Numbered from the stretch's first letter, positions 25,926 to 33,576 are shown. The stretch: 64,000 bases of DNA from Sinorhizobium sp. 8-89 (GCF_030124325.1 NZ_JASKLR010000013.1:78285-142284); one strand, 5' to 3'. Notes: generated from the sequence alone by a model not told the origin. Translations and numbers: made by a program.

Positions 25926-26192
25926 TCAGGAACCGCTCCAGCTATTGACGCGGAATTGTGCTTCCTCAGCCGCCTTGATGAATGCGGCCCGCGCCGCATC
26001 GGGTTCGTCAGCTCCCTCGATCACGCGGTCGCATACAGCCAATGCCTCGCTTTTTGCCTCACCCTCCGCGAGCGGCCAGTGGTTCTTGAGGCATAGGAAG
26101 GCGTCGCGCGTGCTTTGCACCCGCAGGACGCGGCTCGGCGCCTCCAGGATGACTGCTTCGCGCCACAGGCGATCCTGCGTCAGAGTTGGCAT
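25926..26192 (-). CDS. DUF982 domain protein
   Basis: This 88-residue protein matches the rhizobial DUF982 family. FLCLKNHWPLAEGEAKSEAL and VIEGADEPDAARAAFIKAAE are the characteristic blocks. The family is expanded on rhizobial plasmids and has no known function. Its ATG overlaps the stop of the CBS-domain gene by one base, so it is the last gene of the EcfG-promoted transcript that starts near 26902. The 150 bp between it and the SDR at 25779 hold nothing I recognise. Confidence 0.82.
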   Translation of the reverse strand: MPTLTQDRLWREAVILEAPSRVLRVQSTRDAFLCLKNHWPLAEGEAKSEALAVCDRVIEGADEPDAARAAFIKAAEEAQFRVNSWSGS

Positions 26193-26662
26193 TAGGAAAC
26201 TCCTTCAAGCGGAGGGGATTGGGATGCCTGGCGGCTTATTCCACCCAGTACGAGGCCGCCGAGTTCCGGGCTCGCCCGCGTGATATCTGCCAGCGAAACG
26301 ATGCCGGCTGCGCGCTTTTTTTCATCAACGACGACAAGGCGACGTATTTTGTAATCATGCATCTTTTGCGCGGCCAGCAGGATGCTGTCATCCTCCTCGC
26401 AGGATTCGGCCGAAACCGTCATGAACTCGAACACGGCCGTCGATGTCGACAGTCCCTGGGCAACGACCGAGGTAAGGATGTCTCGGTCCGTCACGATCCC
26501 CAGGATCGTTCCGACGCCTGGGGCCTCGACTGGCAGGGCACCAACGCCTGCCTCTTCCATCAACCGCGCAACCGACTGCGCCGTGTCGCTCGGTGAAACT
26601 GTGAAGACCAGTCTGGACATCACGTCCCGCACGCGTATCGCTTTGTCCTCATGGGCGGCCAT
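26192..26662 (-). CDS. Tandem CBS-domain protein
   Basis: This 156-residue protein consists almost only of two CBS domains: VRDVMSRLVFTVSPSDTAQS with GIVTDRDIL in the first, and EFMTVSAESCEEDDSILLAA with GIVSLADI in the second. Such stand-alone Bateman modules bind adenine nucleotides and are frequent in stress regulons. I start it at the ATG at 26662, with AGGAG 9 bases upstream; 26680 is an alternative. It is linked to the DUF982 gene by a one-base overlap. A similar protein is encoded at 30531-30971. Confidence 0.88.
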   Translation of the reverse strand: MAAHEDKAIRVRDVMSRLVFTVSPSDTAQSVARLMEEAGVGALPVEAPGVGTILGIVTDRDILTSVVAQGLSTSTAVFEFMTVSAESCEEDDSILLAAQKMHDYKIRRLVVVDEKKRAAGIVSLADITRASPELGGLVLGGISRQASQSPPLEGVS

Positions 26663-26852
26663 TGATGAGACTCCTGCCATTGATGGATGCGGGCACCCTG
26701 ACTTCCTCATCTGCCGACTTCTTGAGTGTGAGATCTACGCGATAGGGAACGATGACCTGAGGTTGCCACGTATTTCTTCGCGTCTTCTTCGGGTTCGGGT
26801 TCTCAGGCGGCCGCTGGAATCTCTGACGCTTCTTCTTCGATCGTTGCCGCAC
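26649..26852 (-). CDS. Small basic hypothetical protein, possible first gene of the CBS operon
   Basis: This 67-residue lysine/arginine-rich peptide (RQRSKKKRQRFQRPPENPNP) is followed by a short beta-like stretch, QVIVPYRVDLTLKKSADEEV. It begins at a GTG (26852) with AAGGAG a few bases upstream, and its end overlaps the CBS gene start by 14 bp. Without it the message from the promoter at 26909 would have a leader of about 240 bases. Its extreme composition suggests nucleic-acid or ribosome binding, but nothing is recognised. Confidence 0.45.
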   Translation of the reverse strand: MRQRSKKKRQRFQRPPENPNPKKTRRNTWQPQVIVPYRVDLTLKKSADEEVRVPASINGRSLINGRP

Positions 26853-26908
26853 GATGCTCTCCTTCTGCTGGTATGGAACGCGCGCGGGCTAAGCCGCGTT
26901 GCATCCTT

Positions 26909-26933
26909 AACGCACCACGAAGAGAGCGGTTCC
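26909..26933 (-). promoter_or_regulatory. Perfect EcfG-type promoter (GGAAC-N16-CGTT)
   Basis: Minus strand: GGAAC at 26933-26929 and CGTT at 26912-26909, driving the 26852, CBS and DUF982 genes. Confidence 0.78.
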
Positions 26934-26959
26934 CGCGCGTGGCAGGCTATTTCGTCTTC

Positions 26960-27235
26960 TCAACGATCGTTTTTTGGCACGGCGGCGGCAGGCTCCGCCG
27001 CCGCGCGTGCGCTGGCGTCCTGGAGAATGGATGAAATTTCTGCCGTCACCGCGTTCTGTCGCGCAAAGGCTTCGGACGGCACAATTCCCGGATCTTCCTC
27101 ATGATCCTGCACGATCAGTTCTTCTTCCAGGATGCGATTGATCACCAGCCAGGCATCGTCATTTTTCGCCAATGCCGAAAGGACAGCCACCAGGATTTCG
27201 CGGTAGGCGGCCAGCCGAAACTCGATGTTTTCCAT
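26960..27235 (-). CDS. Conserved hypothetical protein, helical
   Basis: This 91-residue acidic, helical protein (RLAAYREILVAVLSALAKND, then VINRILEEELIVQDHEEDPG) ends in an alanine-rich low-complexity tail. No membrane segment or named domain is recognised. It lies 50 bp downstream of the DUF1236 gene on the same strand and probably shares its promoter at 27599-27623, since no EcfG motif is seen immediately ahead of it. Confidence 0.6.
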   Translation of the reverse strand: MENIEFRLAAYREILVAVLSALAKNDDAWLVINRILEEELIVQDHEEDPGIVPSEAFARQNAVTAEISSILQDASARAAAEPAAAVPKNDR

Positions 27236-27285
27236 GCTCCGCTTTCCGATCTTTCGCGCTGGCGGCCGCCCGTTCGGCGATCCCG

Positions 27286-27570
27286 TTATTCAAGAACCTG
27301 CACGACGGTCTTCGTCTTCGGGTTCACAATGACCCGCTTTTCGTTGACGACTGCGTAGCCGTAATCAGGCTGGTCAGGAATCGGGTATACCTCCACCACT
27401 TCGGGCACCGGCTGTCCAACGACGATCTCGCCCTCATATTGAATAGACGGCGTATTCTGTTCCATCACATAGGTCCTGACCTCGCCGGGCAACACGACCG
27501 TTGTCTGGGCAATCGCCGACGAACCGACCGAGAGCAGGAGAGCCGTAATCATCATGGCAAATTTATTCAT
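27286..27570 (-). CDS. DUF1236 domain protein, periplasmic
   Basis: This 94-residue protein begins with a signal peptide (MNKFAMMITALLLSVGSSAI, cleavage likely after AIA-Q). The mature part reads VLPGEVRTYVMEQNTPSI and ends YGYAVVNEKRVIVNPKTKTV, the hallmark end of DUF1236 proteins, which are common in rhizobia and of unknown function. AAGGAG stands ahead of the ATG at 27570. The GGAAC-N16-GGTT motif at 27599-27623 is in the right place for stress induction. Confidence 0.82.
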   Translation of the reverse strand: MNKFAMMITALLLSVGSSAIAQTTVVLPGEVRTYVMEQNTPSIQYEGEIVVGQPVPEVVEVYPIPDQPDYGYAVVNEKRVIVNPKTKTVVQVLE

Positions 27571-27598
27571 GATATACTCCTTCCGTAAGGACCTCCCA

Positions 27599-27623
27599 AA
27601 CCAGCGGCAACGCAAATGGTTCC
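27599..27623 (-). promoter_or_regulatory. EcfG-type promoter (GGAAC-N16-GGTT)
   Basis: Minus strand: GGAAC at 27623-27619 and GGTT at 27602-27599, 29 bp upstream of the DUF1236 start. Confidence 0.6.
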
Positions 27624-27860
27624 CGGTCCGATCGTGCTCGGTCCAGGTCGTGACCTCTCCGGTTGTGTCTTGCTTCGCGGCGCGCGGCCGCCGAGACAGC
27701 CCTGCGCCTGTGCAAAGCCAGAGCGTCTCTGGAGCCGGTTGTAAACGATACCTCGTCACCCCGCGTTCGATCGACGAACGGCGCAAAAAGAGGTCCATCG
27801 ACGAGAAGGACCTCTTTAGACCCCCTTAGGGCAGTCACATCAGGTTAGAACTGGCTGTCC

Positions 27861-28163
27861 TCAACCTCCCCCGCTGCCCGATGTGCCGCCGCTGTCGTCC
27901 CCTCCAACTCCACTGCCAGTATCCTCTGGGCCACCACCGCCGCCCGTACCGTCCTCAGGGCCGCCGCCGCCTCCACCGGTACTGTCCTCACGACCACTGC
28001 CGTCGTTGCTGCTGTCTCGCGTTCCTCCCGGTATGAGAATGACGCCGTTGTCAGCGTAGGCATTGCTTGAATCGCTATCCACACTCGCCGAGATGAGCGG
28101 CGAGACAGTCGCGGATGCGAGCCCAAGCAGCGACGCGGCGATGACTCTTGGAAGCTTGTCCAT
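27861..28163 (-). CDS. Secreted glycine/aspartate-rich repeat protein
   Basis: The 100-residue product has a signal-like start (MDKLPRVIAASLLGLASATV, possible cleavage after ISA) and then a low-complexity region built from repeats of glycine runs separated by PEDGTG, PEDTGSG and GDDSGGTSG. AAGGAGG lies well placed ahead of the ATG at 28163. It is likely an exported, flexible acidic protein. The repetitive DNA makes length variation between strains likely. I see no EcfG motif in front of it; the 240 bp upstream show nothing else I can name. Confidence 0.6.
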   Translation of the reverse strand: MDKLPRVIAASLLGLASATVSPLISASVDSDSSNAYADNGVILIPGGTRDSSNDGSGREDSTGGGGGGPEDGTGGGGGPEDTGSGVGGDDSGGTSGSGGG

Positions 28164-28406
28164 TGCGTATCCTCCTTTGGCGGGCACACGCCCGCCTGGG
28201 GCCAACCTTCACGAAGGAAAGCAGGCATCTGCCCCAGCCAGTCGAAGGATCGCACCAAACAGAGGCATTTTAGAGATCTGCAATACCACTGCCGGATCTG
28301 CGGCGGCACGAGAGCCACGGAGAGACGGCCGGCTGTACTTTTAAGAATCACGCAGCCCGGCAACGGGGCGTCCAAACCGGCCCCTAAATATCATCCACGG
28401 CGCGAG

Positions 28407-28431
28407 GGAACCAAAAGGCCAGCCAGGCATT
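28407..28431 (+). promoter_or_regulatory. Loose EcfG-type promoter (GGAAC-N18-TT) ahead of the sigma gene
   Basis: GGAAC at 28407-28411 with TT at 28430-28431 (CATT in the -10 position). If real it would make the sigma factor gene autoregulated. It matches only the relaxed GGAAC-N18/19-TT form. Confidence 0.35.
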
Positions 28432-28478
28432 GTTCGACGTTACCTATGTTCTGTTCGTGCAAAAGGGCGGTATTCGAT

Positions 28479-29000
28479 ATGCCTGCCACCGGCATTCATG
28501 TGCTTCACCAATCGCATCACGTAGAGGAGCAGGTCGTCGATCTGATTCCTGCTCTGCGGGCGTTCGCCCGGACGTTCACATCGGTACCCTTCGAGGCGGA
28601 TGATCTCATCCAGGAAACCCTGTTTCGGGCACTGAGAAGTATCGACCAATTTGAACCGGGCACCAGCCTGAAGTCCTGGCTGTTCACGATCATGCGCAAC
28701 GCTTTCCGGACGCAGTACAAGATCCGAACGCGCGAGAGCCCTGGGAACACCAATTGCGCGGAGTTGCCGATCCCGATGGCGCCGCCGCAGGAATGGTCGG
28801 TCCTGAATGGCGAGCTCCGCAACGCTTTGGCGTCCCTGACCCCCGAGCACCGCGAGGTCCTTGTCCTCGTCGCCGGTTTCGGCATGAGCTACAAGGAAGC
28901 GGCCGACATATGTGATTGCGCGATCGGCACCATCAAAAGCAGGCTCAGCCGCGCCCGCGAAGAATTGATGGTTCAAATGCATGGAAATCCGTTGAACTAA
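28479..29000 (+). CDS. RNA polymerase sigma factor, EcfG-like ECF family (general stress response)
   Basis: The protein is 173 residues from the ATG at 28479 (184 from an in-frame ATG at 28446, which would leave almost no leader). Region 2 reads FARTFTSVPFEADDLIQETL then RSIDQFEPGTSLKSWLFTIM, and region 4 reads LTPEHREVLVLVAGFGMSYK then GTIKSRLSRAREEL. The FEPGTSLKSWLFTIMRN block is characteristic of the EcfG/RpoE2 group that drives the alphaproteobacterial general stress response from GGAAC-type promoters. A NepR-like gene is convergent immediately downstream. No PhyR-type response regulator is in the window. Confidence 0.85.
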   Translation: MPATGIHVLHQSHHVEEQVVDLIPALRAFARTFTSVPFEADDLIQETLFRALRSIDQFEPGTSLKSWLFTIMRNAFRTQYKIRTRESPGNTNCAELPIPMAPPQEWSVLNGELRNALASLTPEHREVLVLVAGFGMSYKEAADICDCAIGTIKSRLSRAREELMVQMHGNPLN

Positions 29001-29021
29001 CCGCAGCTGGAATGAACCCGC

Positions 29022-29180
29022 TCAGCGCATGCGCGCATTCAACGCTTCCTGCAGTTGGCGAGCAAGCTCCAGCAGCCGCTCCGGCACAGCCTCCTTCTGT
29101 ATCTTCGCCATGAGCGACGCGATCCGCTCGTCAATGGCCTTGTCTACGTCCGCACCCTCAGGTGCTCTGGTTTCGCTCAT
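29022..29180 (-). CDS. NepR-like anti-sigma factor (short)
   Basis: This 52-residue protein's C-terminal half, IASLMAKIQKEAVPERLLEL followed by ARQLQEAL, fits the NepR pattern in which two helices flank a VP-[DE]-RF/L turn and clamp EcfG sigma factors. The ATG at 29180 gives a normal NepR length; an upstream in-frame start at 29231 is possible. It ends 21 bp from the convergent end of the EcfG-like gene, supporting a sigma/anti-sigma pair. In the usual layout nepR lies upstream of ecfG on the same strand, so this arrangement is unusual. Confidence 0.65.
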   Translation of the reverse strand: MSETRAPEGADVDKAIDERIASLMAKIQKEAVPERLLELARQLQEALNARMR

Positions 29181-29446
29181 CCGCCTGTCCTTCGTCGTGG
29201 CGAGGATAACGTATTGTGCCCGGTTCGCCATGTAAACCGCCAGAGCCGGATGGGAAAGTTTGATGCGGTTTTTGTCCGCAGACGCCGTAACCCATTAGAA
29301 TCGATCACCGTTTGGCGCAAATATATACCCCTCGAGGCGCATTCCCTTGGGGGGCCTCGGTGCAGTGGAGTTTGGCGGATCGCCAAAGCGCTCAACGCGT
29401 CAGTGCTGCAACTCTCGGCTCGCGCCGACCGGTATCCTGTCGCATC

Positions 29447-29635
29447 TCAAGACTTCGAAACGTGTTCCTTCTTGCCCTTTCGCTTGGTCGATGCCATTTC
29501 CTCGAGTTCCTTCTCGGTCATGGATTTTTCCATGCTCTTCGAAGCCTCCTTGAGCTCGCTCTTCTTCTTTTCGCCCCGCTTGGCGGCAAGCGCGGCACCT
29601 GCAGCCATTTGCTGTGCTTTTGATTTTGCAGGCAT
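29447..29635 (-). CDS. DUF3008 family protein
   Basis: This 62-residue lysine-rich protein starts MPAKSKAQQMAAGAALAAKR, matching the small conserved DUF3008 proteins, and continues with KSMEKSMTEKELEEMASTKR. It is basic, helical and soluble. AAGGAGAAGAAAG precedes the ATG at 29635. The near-consensus EcfG promoter at 29690-29714 suggests stress induction. The roughly 210-bp gap down to the 29022-29180 gene's upstream edge holds nothing I recognise. Confidence 0.8.
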   Translation of the reverse strand: MPAKSKAQQMAAGAALAAKRGEKKKSELKEASKSMEKSMTEKELEEMASTKRKGKKEHVSKS

Positions 29636-29689
29636 CTTTCTTCTCCTTCGGGCGGCCTTACAGCGCCGCACGGATTTCAACACCCCCGG

Positions 29690-29714
29690 AACCGGCAAGC
29701 GTCAATTATGTTCC
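29690..29714 (-). promoter_or_regulatory. EcfG-type promoter (GGAAC-N16-GGTT)
   Basis: Minus strand: GGAAC at 29714-29710 and GGTT at 29693-29690, 55 bp upstream of the DUF3008 start. Confidence 0.58.
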
Positions 29715-29909
29715 GTTCGATGAGAACGAGTGGCACGAGGCGTCATTGGAGATGTGCCGGCTCCTACTTCCTGGTTGCCATATAGAAGCCGCCACGGCCT
29801 TGGCACCGGCTGTGTTGACGTGGTCTCCGCACTTCATCCGTTTCGAGGGGTGAACACTGAAGCATGCCGAACCCGAACCGGGTCGGCTTGAGAAATCCTG
29901 GGGTGCCGA

Positions 29910-30410
29910 TCAAGCGGCGAAGAGCCAGAACAGGGACGCGAATATCAGGATAAAGAGCGCAATCGCTCCGAGAAAGCGGATCATGCCGGCATTGGTGTTG
30001 CCGCCAAGAGCGCGGTTCCACGCTTCTCCGCCGGTGCCATCGTCATCCTGTTGCGCATCACTCTCGGCCGTCACGTGGCCGCCGCGAGGTTGGTGTCCCG
30101 GCACGTATCTCACCGCCGTGCGTATGGTTTCGCCATAGTCGCGCGGTCGCGGCTGCGGCGGATCTGCCCGGGCGGCCTCCTGATCAGACGTGCTTGGCGT
30201 CCAGCCAACGGCGTCGCCGGCATCGGCGACGTGTCCGCTGGGCGGGGCTTGGTCTTCCGCCTCAGGCAGACCAAGTTCCGCCGCCTTCCAGGCCTCTTCC
30301 TTCCGGGACTCTTTGGGCTTTCCTGTTCTCGGCGATCTGCCCGCATGCGAGCCTGGTTGCGCTCGACGCGGGTCTGCGCCGTCGCCGTTGCTGTAGTGCT
30401 TCGCTGGCAT
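29910..30410 (-). CDS. Hypothetical protein with disordered region and C-terminal membrane anchor
   Basis: This 166-residue protein starts MPAKHYSNGDGADPRRAQPG. About 130 residues are polar and probably disordered, rich in glycine, proline and acidic residues, then a single C-terminal membrane helix (MIRFLGAIALFILIFASLFW) ends the protein two residues later. A tail-anchored layout is likely. AAGGAGTCCGGAG precedes the ATG. A weak EcfG-like motif (GGAAC-N16-GCTT) lies at 30458-30434. Function unknown. Confidence 0.62.
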   Translation of the reverse strand: MPAKHYSNGDGADPRRAQPGSHAGRSPRTGKPKESRKEEAWKAAELGLPEAEDQAPPSGHVADAGDAVGWTPSTSDQEAARADPPQPRPRDYGETIRTAVRYVPGHQPRGGHVTAESDAQQDDDGTGGEAWNRALGGNTNAGMIRFLGAIALFILIFASLFWLFAA

Positions 30411-30530
30411 CTCCGGACTCCTTCGTTGCAAGAAAGCGCAAGGCATGCCTTTTGTTCCGCCTTGCGCTTTGACTGCGGCCGAAGCGGACTGATCCTACCG
30501 AAGGATGGGCCGGACGCGATCGCGTGTGTT

Positions 30531-30971
30531 TTAGCCGCTTGGTTCGGACTGGTTGTGAGCGCCGCCGGGAACCGTCACGCCTTTAAGGCCGGTGCCGGCA
30601 ACCGCGGGCTGCTCGCGGGCAGCATCGGCGAGCGATACAACGCCGACCAATCGCTTGTCGCGGTTGACTACAGGCAGACGTCGAACCTGGACATCGCCCA
30701 TGTTGCGCGCAACGTCGTCCACTTCCTCATCTTCGAAGCAGTATTTGACATCGGTGGTCATGATGTCTCCTATTTTCGACTGGAGATCGAGGCCGTCTGC
30801 GACGCCCCTAACAACGATGTCCCTGTCCGTTATCATGCCGACCAGGCGATCGTGGTCGCCCACGGGCAGAAAGCCGATATCGTTCTCGGCCATTTGCCTT
30901 GCGACCTCGGCGATGGTCTCGTTCGGGCTGACAAGATGAACGTCTCTGGTCATGATTTCCGATACGTGCAT
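30531..30971 (-). CDS. Tandem CBS-domain protein, second copy
   Basis: This 146-residue Bateman-module protein has HVSEIMTRDVHLVSPNETIA with MITDRDIVVRG in the first CBS domain, and IMTTDVKYCFEDEEVDDVAR with VVSLADAAREQP in the second. It is of the same type as 26192-26662 and common in rhizobia, where such proteins probably sense adenine nucleotides. AAGGAGCAAGACC precedes the ATG. No good EcfG motif is seen upstream, although the neighbours on both sides have them. Confidence 0.9.
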   Translation of the reverse strand: MHVSEIMTRDVHLVSPNETIAEVARQMAENDIGFLPVGDHDRLVGMITDRDIVVRGVADGLDLQSKIGDIMTTDVKYCFEDEEVDDVARNMGDVQVRRLPVVNRDKRLVGVVSLADAAREQPAVAGTGLKGVTVPGGAHNQSEPSG

Positions 30972-31038
30972 GGTCTTGCTCCTTGTGAATTCTTAATTGC
31001 TACCGACCAGGCGTTCCGCCCGCGGTTTTCGTGCGCGG

Positions 31039-31290
31039 CTATTGCCCCGTCGATTCGGCTTTTCGGGTCTTGCCCTCGGATGGGGGCGACGCCGGCGTTG
31101 AGGTCGCGTGCGTTGTTCCCTCCGTTTCGAGATCCTGCTTTTCGCCGGTACTCGACCGGTTTTCATCGCGCTGCATCTCCCGCGACGCCTGTTCCCAGTG
31201 CCTCTGATCCTGACCCTCGGGGCGACCTTCCTTTTCCCAGATCGCATAGGCTCTCCGCCGGATAAGTTCTTCCCTATCGTTGTTGTCCAT
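31039..31290 (-). CDS. DUF2934 domain protein
   Basis: This 83-residue protein has the DUF2934 signature at its start, REELIRRRAYAIWEKEGRPE followed by HWEQASREM, and then a polar low-complexity tail. The family is abundant in rhizobial stress regulons and has no known activity. The ATG at 31290 is chosen because the domain begins at residue 5; GGAAGAAGGG stands upstream. A perfect EcfG-type promoter lies at 31335-31359, inside the 3' end of the upstream proline-rich gene. Confidence 0.83.
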   Translation of the reverse strand: MDNNDREELIRRRAYAIWEKEGRPEGQDQRHWEQASREMQRDENRSSTGEKQDLETEGTTHATSTPASPPSEGKTRKAESTGQ

Positions 31291-31334
31291 GTCCCTTCTT
31301 CCTCGCCGCTGAACTCTGTCGATGGCAGAACTCA

Positions 31335-31359
31335 AACGGTGCGACCGCTCAATTGTTCC
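31335..31359 (-). promoter_or_regulatory. Perfect EcfG-type promoter (GGAAC-N16-CGTT)
   Basis: Minus strand: GGAAC at 31359-31355 and CGTT at 31338-31335. It overlaps the stop region of the 31349-31537 gene and serves the DUF2934 gene 45 bp away. Confidence 0.78.
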
Positions 31360-31537
31360 ACCCGTTTCCGCGCGCTTGGAAATGTTTGGGAGGCTCCGGA
31401 TTTTCGTCCGGATTGGGGATCGGCACTTCGTCGGGAAGGCGCTCGGGATCCGGTTCCTCGATCGGCGGTTCGGGGTTCCAGGGCGGTGGTGGCTGCGGTG
31501 ACGGTGGTTTTGGGTCCGGTTGGCGCGGATTCGGCAT
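31349..31537 (-). CDS. Small proline-rich hypothetical protein
   Basis: This 62-residue peptide is dominated by proline, glutamate and asparagine (PNPRQPDPKPPSPQPPPPWN, then PDPERLPDEVPIPNPDENPE). It has no signal peptide and is surely disordered. GGAATGGAG precedes the ATG at 31537. A relaxed EcfG-like motif (GGAAC-N18-TT) is at 31634-31610. Similar proline-rich stress peptides occur in rhizobia; function unknown. Confidence 0.55.
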   Translation of the reverse strand: MPNPRQPDPKPPSPQPPPPWNPEPPIEEPDPERLPDEVPIPNPDENPEPPKHFQARGNGWNN

Positions 31538-31753
31538 TTTTTCGCTCCATTCCTGAATGCGGGCCCCTTCCTGAATGAGGTCTGAGCCCCGGCCTCGGGT
31601 TCGATGAAAAATCCCGGTCGACCGTGAATGTTCCACACGTCATCCGCACCGCCGGGCCGCAGCGCGTCTCCCTCGCCTGCCGATCGCGGTCCAAGGCCTG
31701 GATGAGGTCGGGCCTCTTGAGAACGACTGCGGATCGACCCACCGTGGAAACCT

Positions 31754-31778
31754 GGAACCGATCCGCCCCTCAGCCGTT
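31754..31778 (+). promoter_or_regulatory. Perfect EcfG-type promoter (GGAAC-N16-CGTT)
   Basis: GGAAC at 31754-31758 and CGTT at 31775-31778, 42 bp upstream of the BON-domain gene at 31820. Confidence 0.78.
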
Positions 31779-31819
31779 GGGATCGCATTGGCACGAGGAA
31801 CGAGCGCAAGGAGGAACCG

Positions 31820-32509
31820 ATGGCGAGAAAGAAGGACTTTGGCCGGTCCCACGAAAGGGAGCGGGATCGGTATGGCGCACCCGACGATTATGAGCGCGAG
31901 CGGCGACGCGCGCGCGAGCGCTTCGGCGAAGCTCCACGCGGAGCGGAGTACGAAAACTCCATGTATTTTCCGGATCCCGAACCCCGCCGCTCGGAGCGTT
32001 ATCGCGGCATGGACGAGGGCTATGACCGGTGGAACCGCGAAGGGGCGTTTAGCGACTATTATGGCTCCGGCTACGGGTATAGCGGGCAACGCCCTTACCG
32101 CGACCACGGAGCGCCTTCGCAAGAGAGGCGGCAACGCGGGTTCGTTGATCGAGCGAGAGACGAAGTCGCCTCCTGGTTCGGCGACGAGGAGGCCGAGTGG
32201 CGCCGCGAGATGGATCAGTATCGCGGCAAAGGGCCCAAGGGTTACACCCGTTCCGACAATCGTATCCAAGAAGACGTGAGCGACCGGCTCAGCGACGACG
32301 GCGCGCTCGACGCCTCCAACATCGAGGTCTCCGTGTTGAATGGCGAGGTGCAACTCAGCGGTTTCGTCGATTCCAAGTGGGCCAAGCGCCGGGCCGAAGA
32401 TTGTGCCGACGACGTTTCAGGCGTTACGCATGTGCAGAACAATATTCGGGTCCAGCCCCCGACAGGCGCGGCACCTCGGCCAATCGGCGACACCGATCGC
32501 GATCTCTGA
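31820..32509 (+). CDS. BON-domain protein
   Basis: This 229-residue protein has a highly charged, Arg/Tyr/Gly-rich N-terminal 150 residues (RYGAPDDYERERRRARERFG, SDYYGSGYGYSGQRPYRDHG) followed by one BON domain, RIQEDVSDRLSDDGALDASN then VLNGEVQLSGFV and VTHVQNNIRV. BON domains usually bind phospholipid and protect envelopes during osmotic shock, but no signal peptide is present here. AAGGAGGAACCG precedes the ATG. The perfect EcfG-type promoter upstream makes it a strong member of the stress set. Confidence 0.85.
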   Translation: MARKKDFGRSHERERDRYGAPDDYERERRRARERFGEAPRGAEYENSMYFPDPEPRRSERYRGMDEGYDRWNREGAFSDYYGSGYGYSGQRPYRDHGAPSQERRQRGFVDRARDEVASWFGDEEAEWRREMDQYRGKGPKGYTRSDNRIQEDVSDRLSDDGALDASNIEVSVLNGEVQLSGFVDSKWAKRRAEDCADDVSGVTHVQNNIRVQPPTGAAPRPIGDTDRDL

Positions 32510-32532
32510 CTGCGAAGATCGACTGAGGTCGT

Positions 32533-33576
32533 TCAGTTCGGTTTCCGGCGCTTCGATCGCCCGGCGCGGGTCAGAAAATTCAACATGCGCGCCTCTTCGG
32601 CGCGCAATTCTTTGTTCGCGCGGCCGCGCGCGTCGAGGTTTCTGGCTGAAACGGAACGGTCACCGGCAAGCGCAATAATTTCCGGATGGATGTAGCTCGC
32701 GCGCGCGATGGCCGGCGTGTTGTGCAGGACCGACGCGGCTGCCTCGCTCATCTGCTTGACGGTTGGCCGTTCCCCCCTTTCCACAGCGGCACGCGCGACG
32801 GTAAATGCCGCGACGCTTCCCGCCCAGGTCCGGAATGTTTTCGCGGAAATCTCCGCTCCCGATATCTCGGCGAGATAACGATTGAGGCGCCCTGAGTCGA
32901 TCGGCCGCAACGTGTCGGTCTCATCCTTCCATACAAAAAGCTGCCGGCCGGGCAAGTCCGAAATCTCTTCGAGCAGCCGCTGCAATCTCGGATGGCGCAG
33001 CCTGCGCCTCACCCGCTTACCGCCTTTGCTGGCGAAGCTCAATTGGACGCAGCCGTCGGAAAGCTTGAGGTGGCGCTTGAGCAAGGTCGTCGCGCCATAG
33101 GTTGCATTCGCCTGCACGTATGCCGGACTGCCGACACGCAGATGAGCTTCGTCGAGTAGGGCCACCAGCGCCGCCAGAACGGTGCGGACGTCGTCGGGCG
33201 CGCCCTGCATATGGCGCCGGATCGTGCGGCGAATCCTCGGCAGCACCTTTCCGAACGTCAGAAGCTGTCCGAACTTGTCGCCACTTCGCAGCGCCTGCCA
33301 TTCCTTGTGGTAGCGATATTGCTTTCGGCCGCGCGCGTCATAGCCGGTCGCCTGAAGGTGGCCGCTCTCATCCAGGCAGATCCAGACGTTCTCGTAAGCC
33401 GGCGGCAGGCCCAGAGACGATATGCGCGCTTTCACCGCGGGGTCGGAAAGCACCGAACCGTCCGGCAGACGATAGACGAAGCCCCTGCCTTTACGTTGGC
33501 GCCTGATGCCCGGCTCGGTGTCGCTGACATAAACGAGCCCGTTTTCCTCCAGCGCGGGCCTGCCGTTTCTAGCCAT
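32533..33576 (-). CDS. DNA topoisomerase IB (poxvirus-type)
   Basis: This 347-residue type IB topoisomerase relaxes supercoils by a transient 3'-phosphotyrosyl link. The N-terminal domain (LVYVSDTEPGIRRQRKGRGF) and the catalytic domain (HLRVGSPAYVQANATYGATT, then FRTWAGSVAAF) match bacterial TopIB, with the catalytic tyrosine expected at Y295 in ASYIHPE. The start at 33576 overlaps the stop of glgX by 8 bp, so it is translationally coupled to a glycogen debranching gene under an EcfG-type promoter. That links DNA topology control to the general stress response. Confidence 0.9.
   Translation of the reverse strand: MARNGRPALEENGLVYVSDTEPGIRRQRKGRGFVYRLPDGSVLSDPAVKARISSLGLPPAYENVWICLDESGHLQATGYDARGRKQYRYHKEWQALRSGDKFGQLLTFGKVLPRIRRTIRRHMQGAPDDVRTVLAALVALLDEAHLRVGSPAYVQANATYGATTLLKRHLKLSDGCVQLSFASKGGKRVRRRLRHPRLQRLLEEISDLPGRQLFVWKDETDTLRPIDSGRLNRYLAEISGAEISAKTFRTWAGSVAAFTVARAAVERGERPTVKQMSEAAASVLHNTPAIARASYIHPEIIALAGDRSVSARNLDARGRANKELRAEEARMLNFLTRAGRSKRRKPN

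Noticed and set aside
27880..28010. Repetitive GC-rich DNA considered as a CRISPR-like or tandem array
   Set aside because: The repeats are irregular, encode glycine/aspartate repeats in an ORF with a good ribosome-binding site, and have no spacers or cas genes.
29653..29675. TTACAGCGCCGCACGGA similarity to the RIME end
   Set aside because: Only the first 14 bases or so match and the second palindrome is missing, so this is probably chance or a remnant.
30434..30458. GGAAC-N16-GCTT ahead of 29910-30410
   Set aside because: Two mismatches in the -10 box; mentioned only as a weak possibility in the gene entry.
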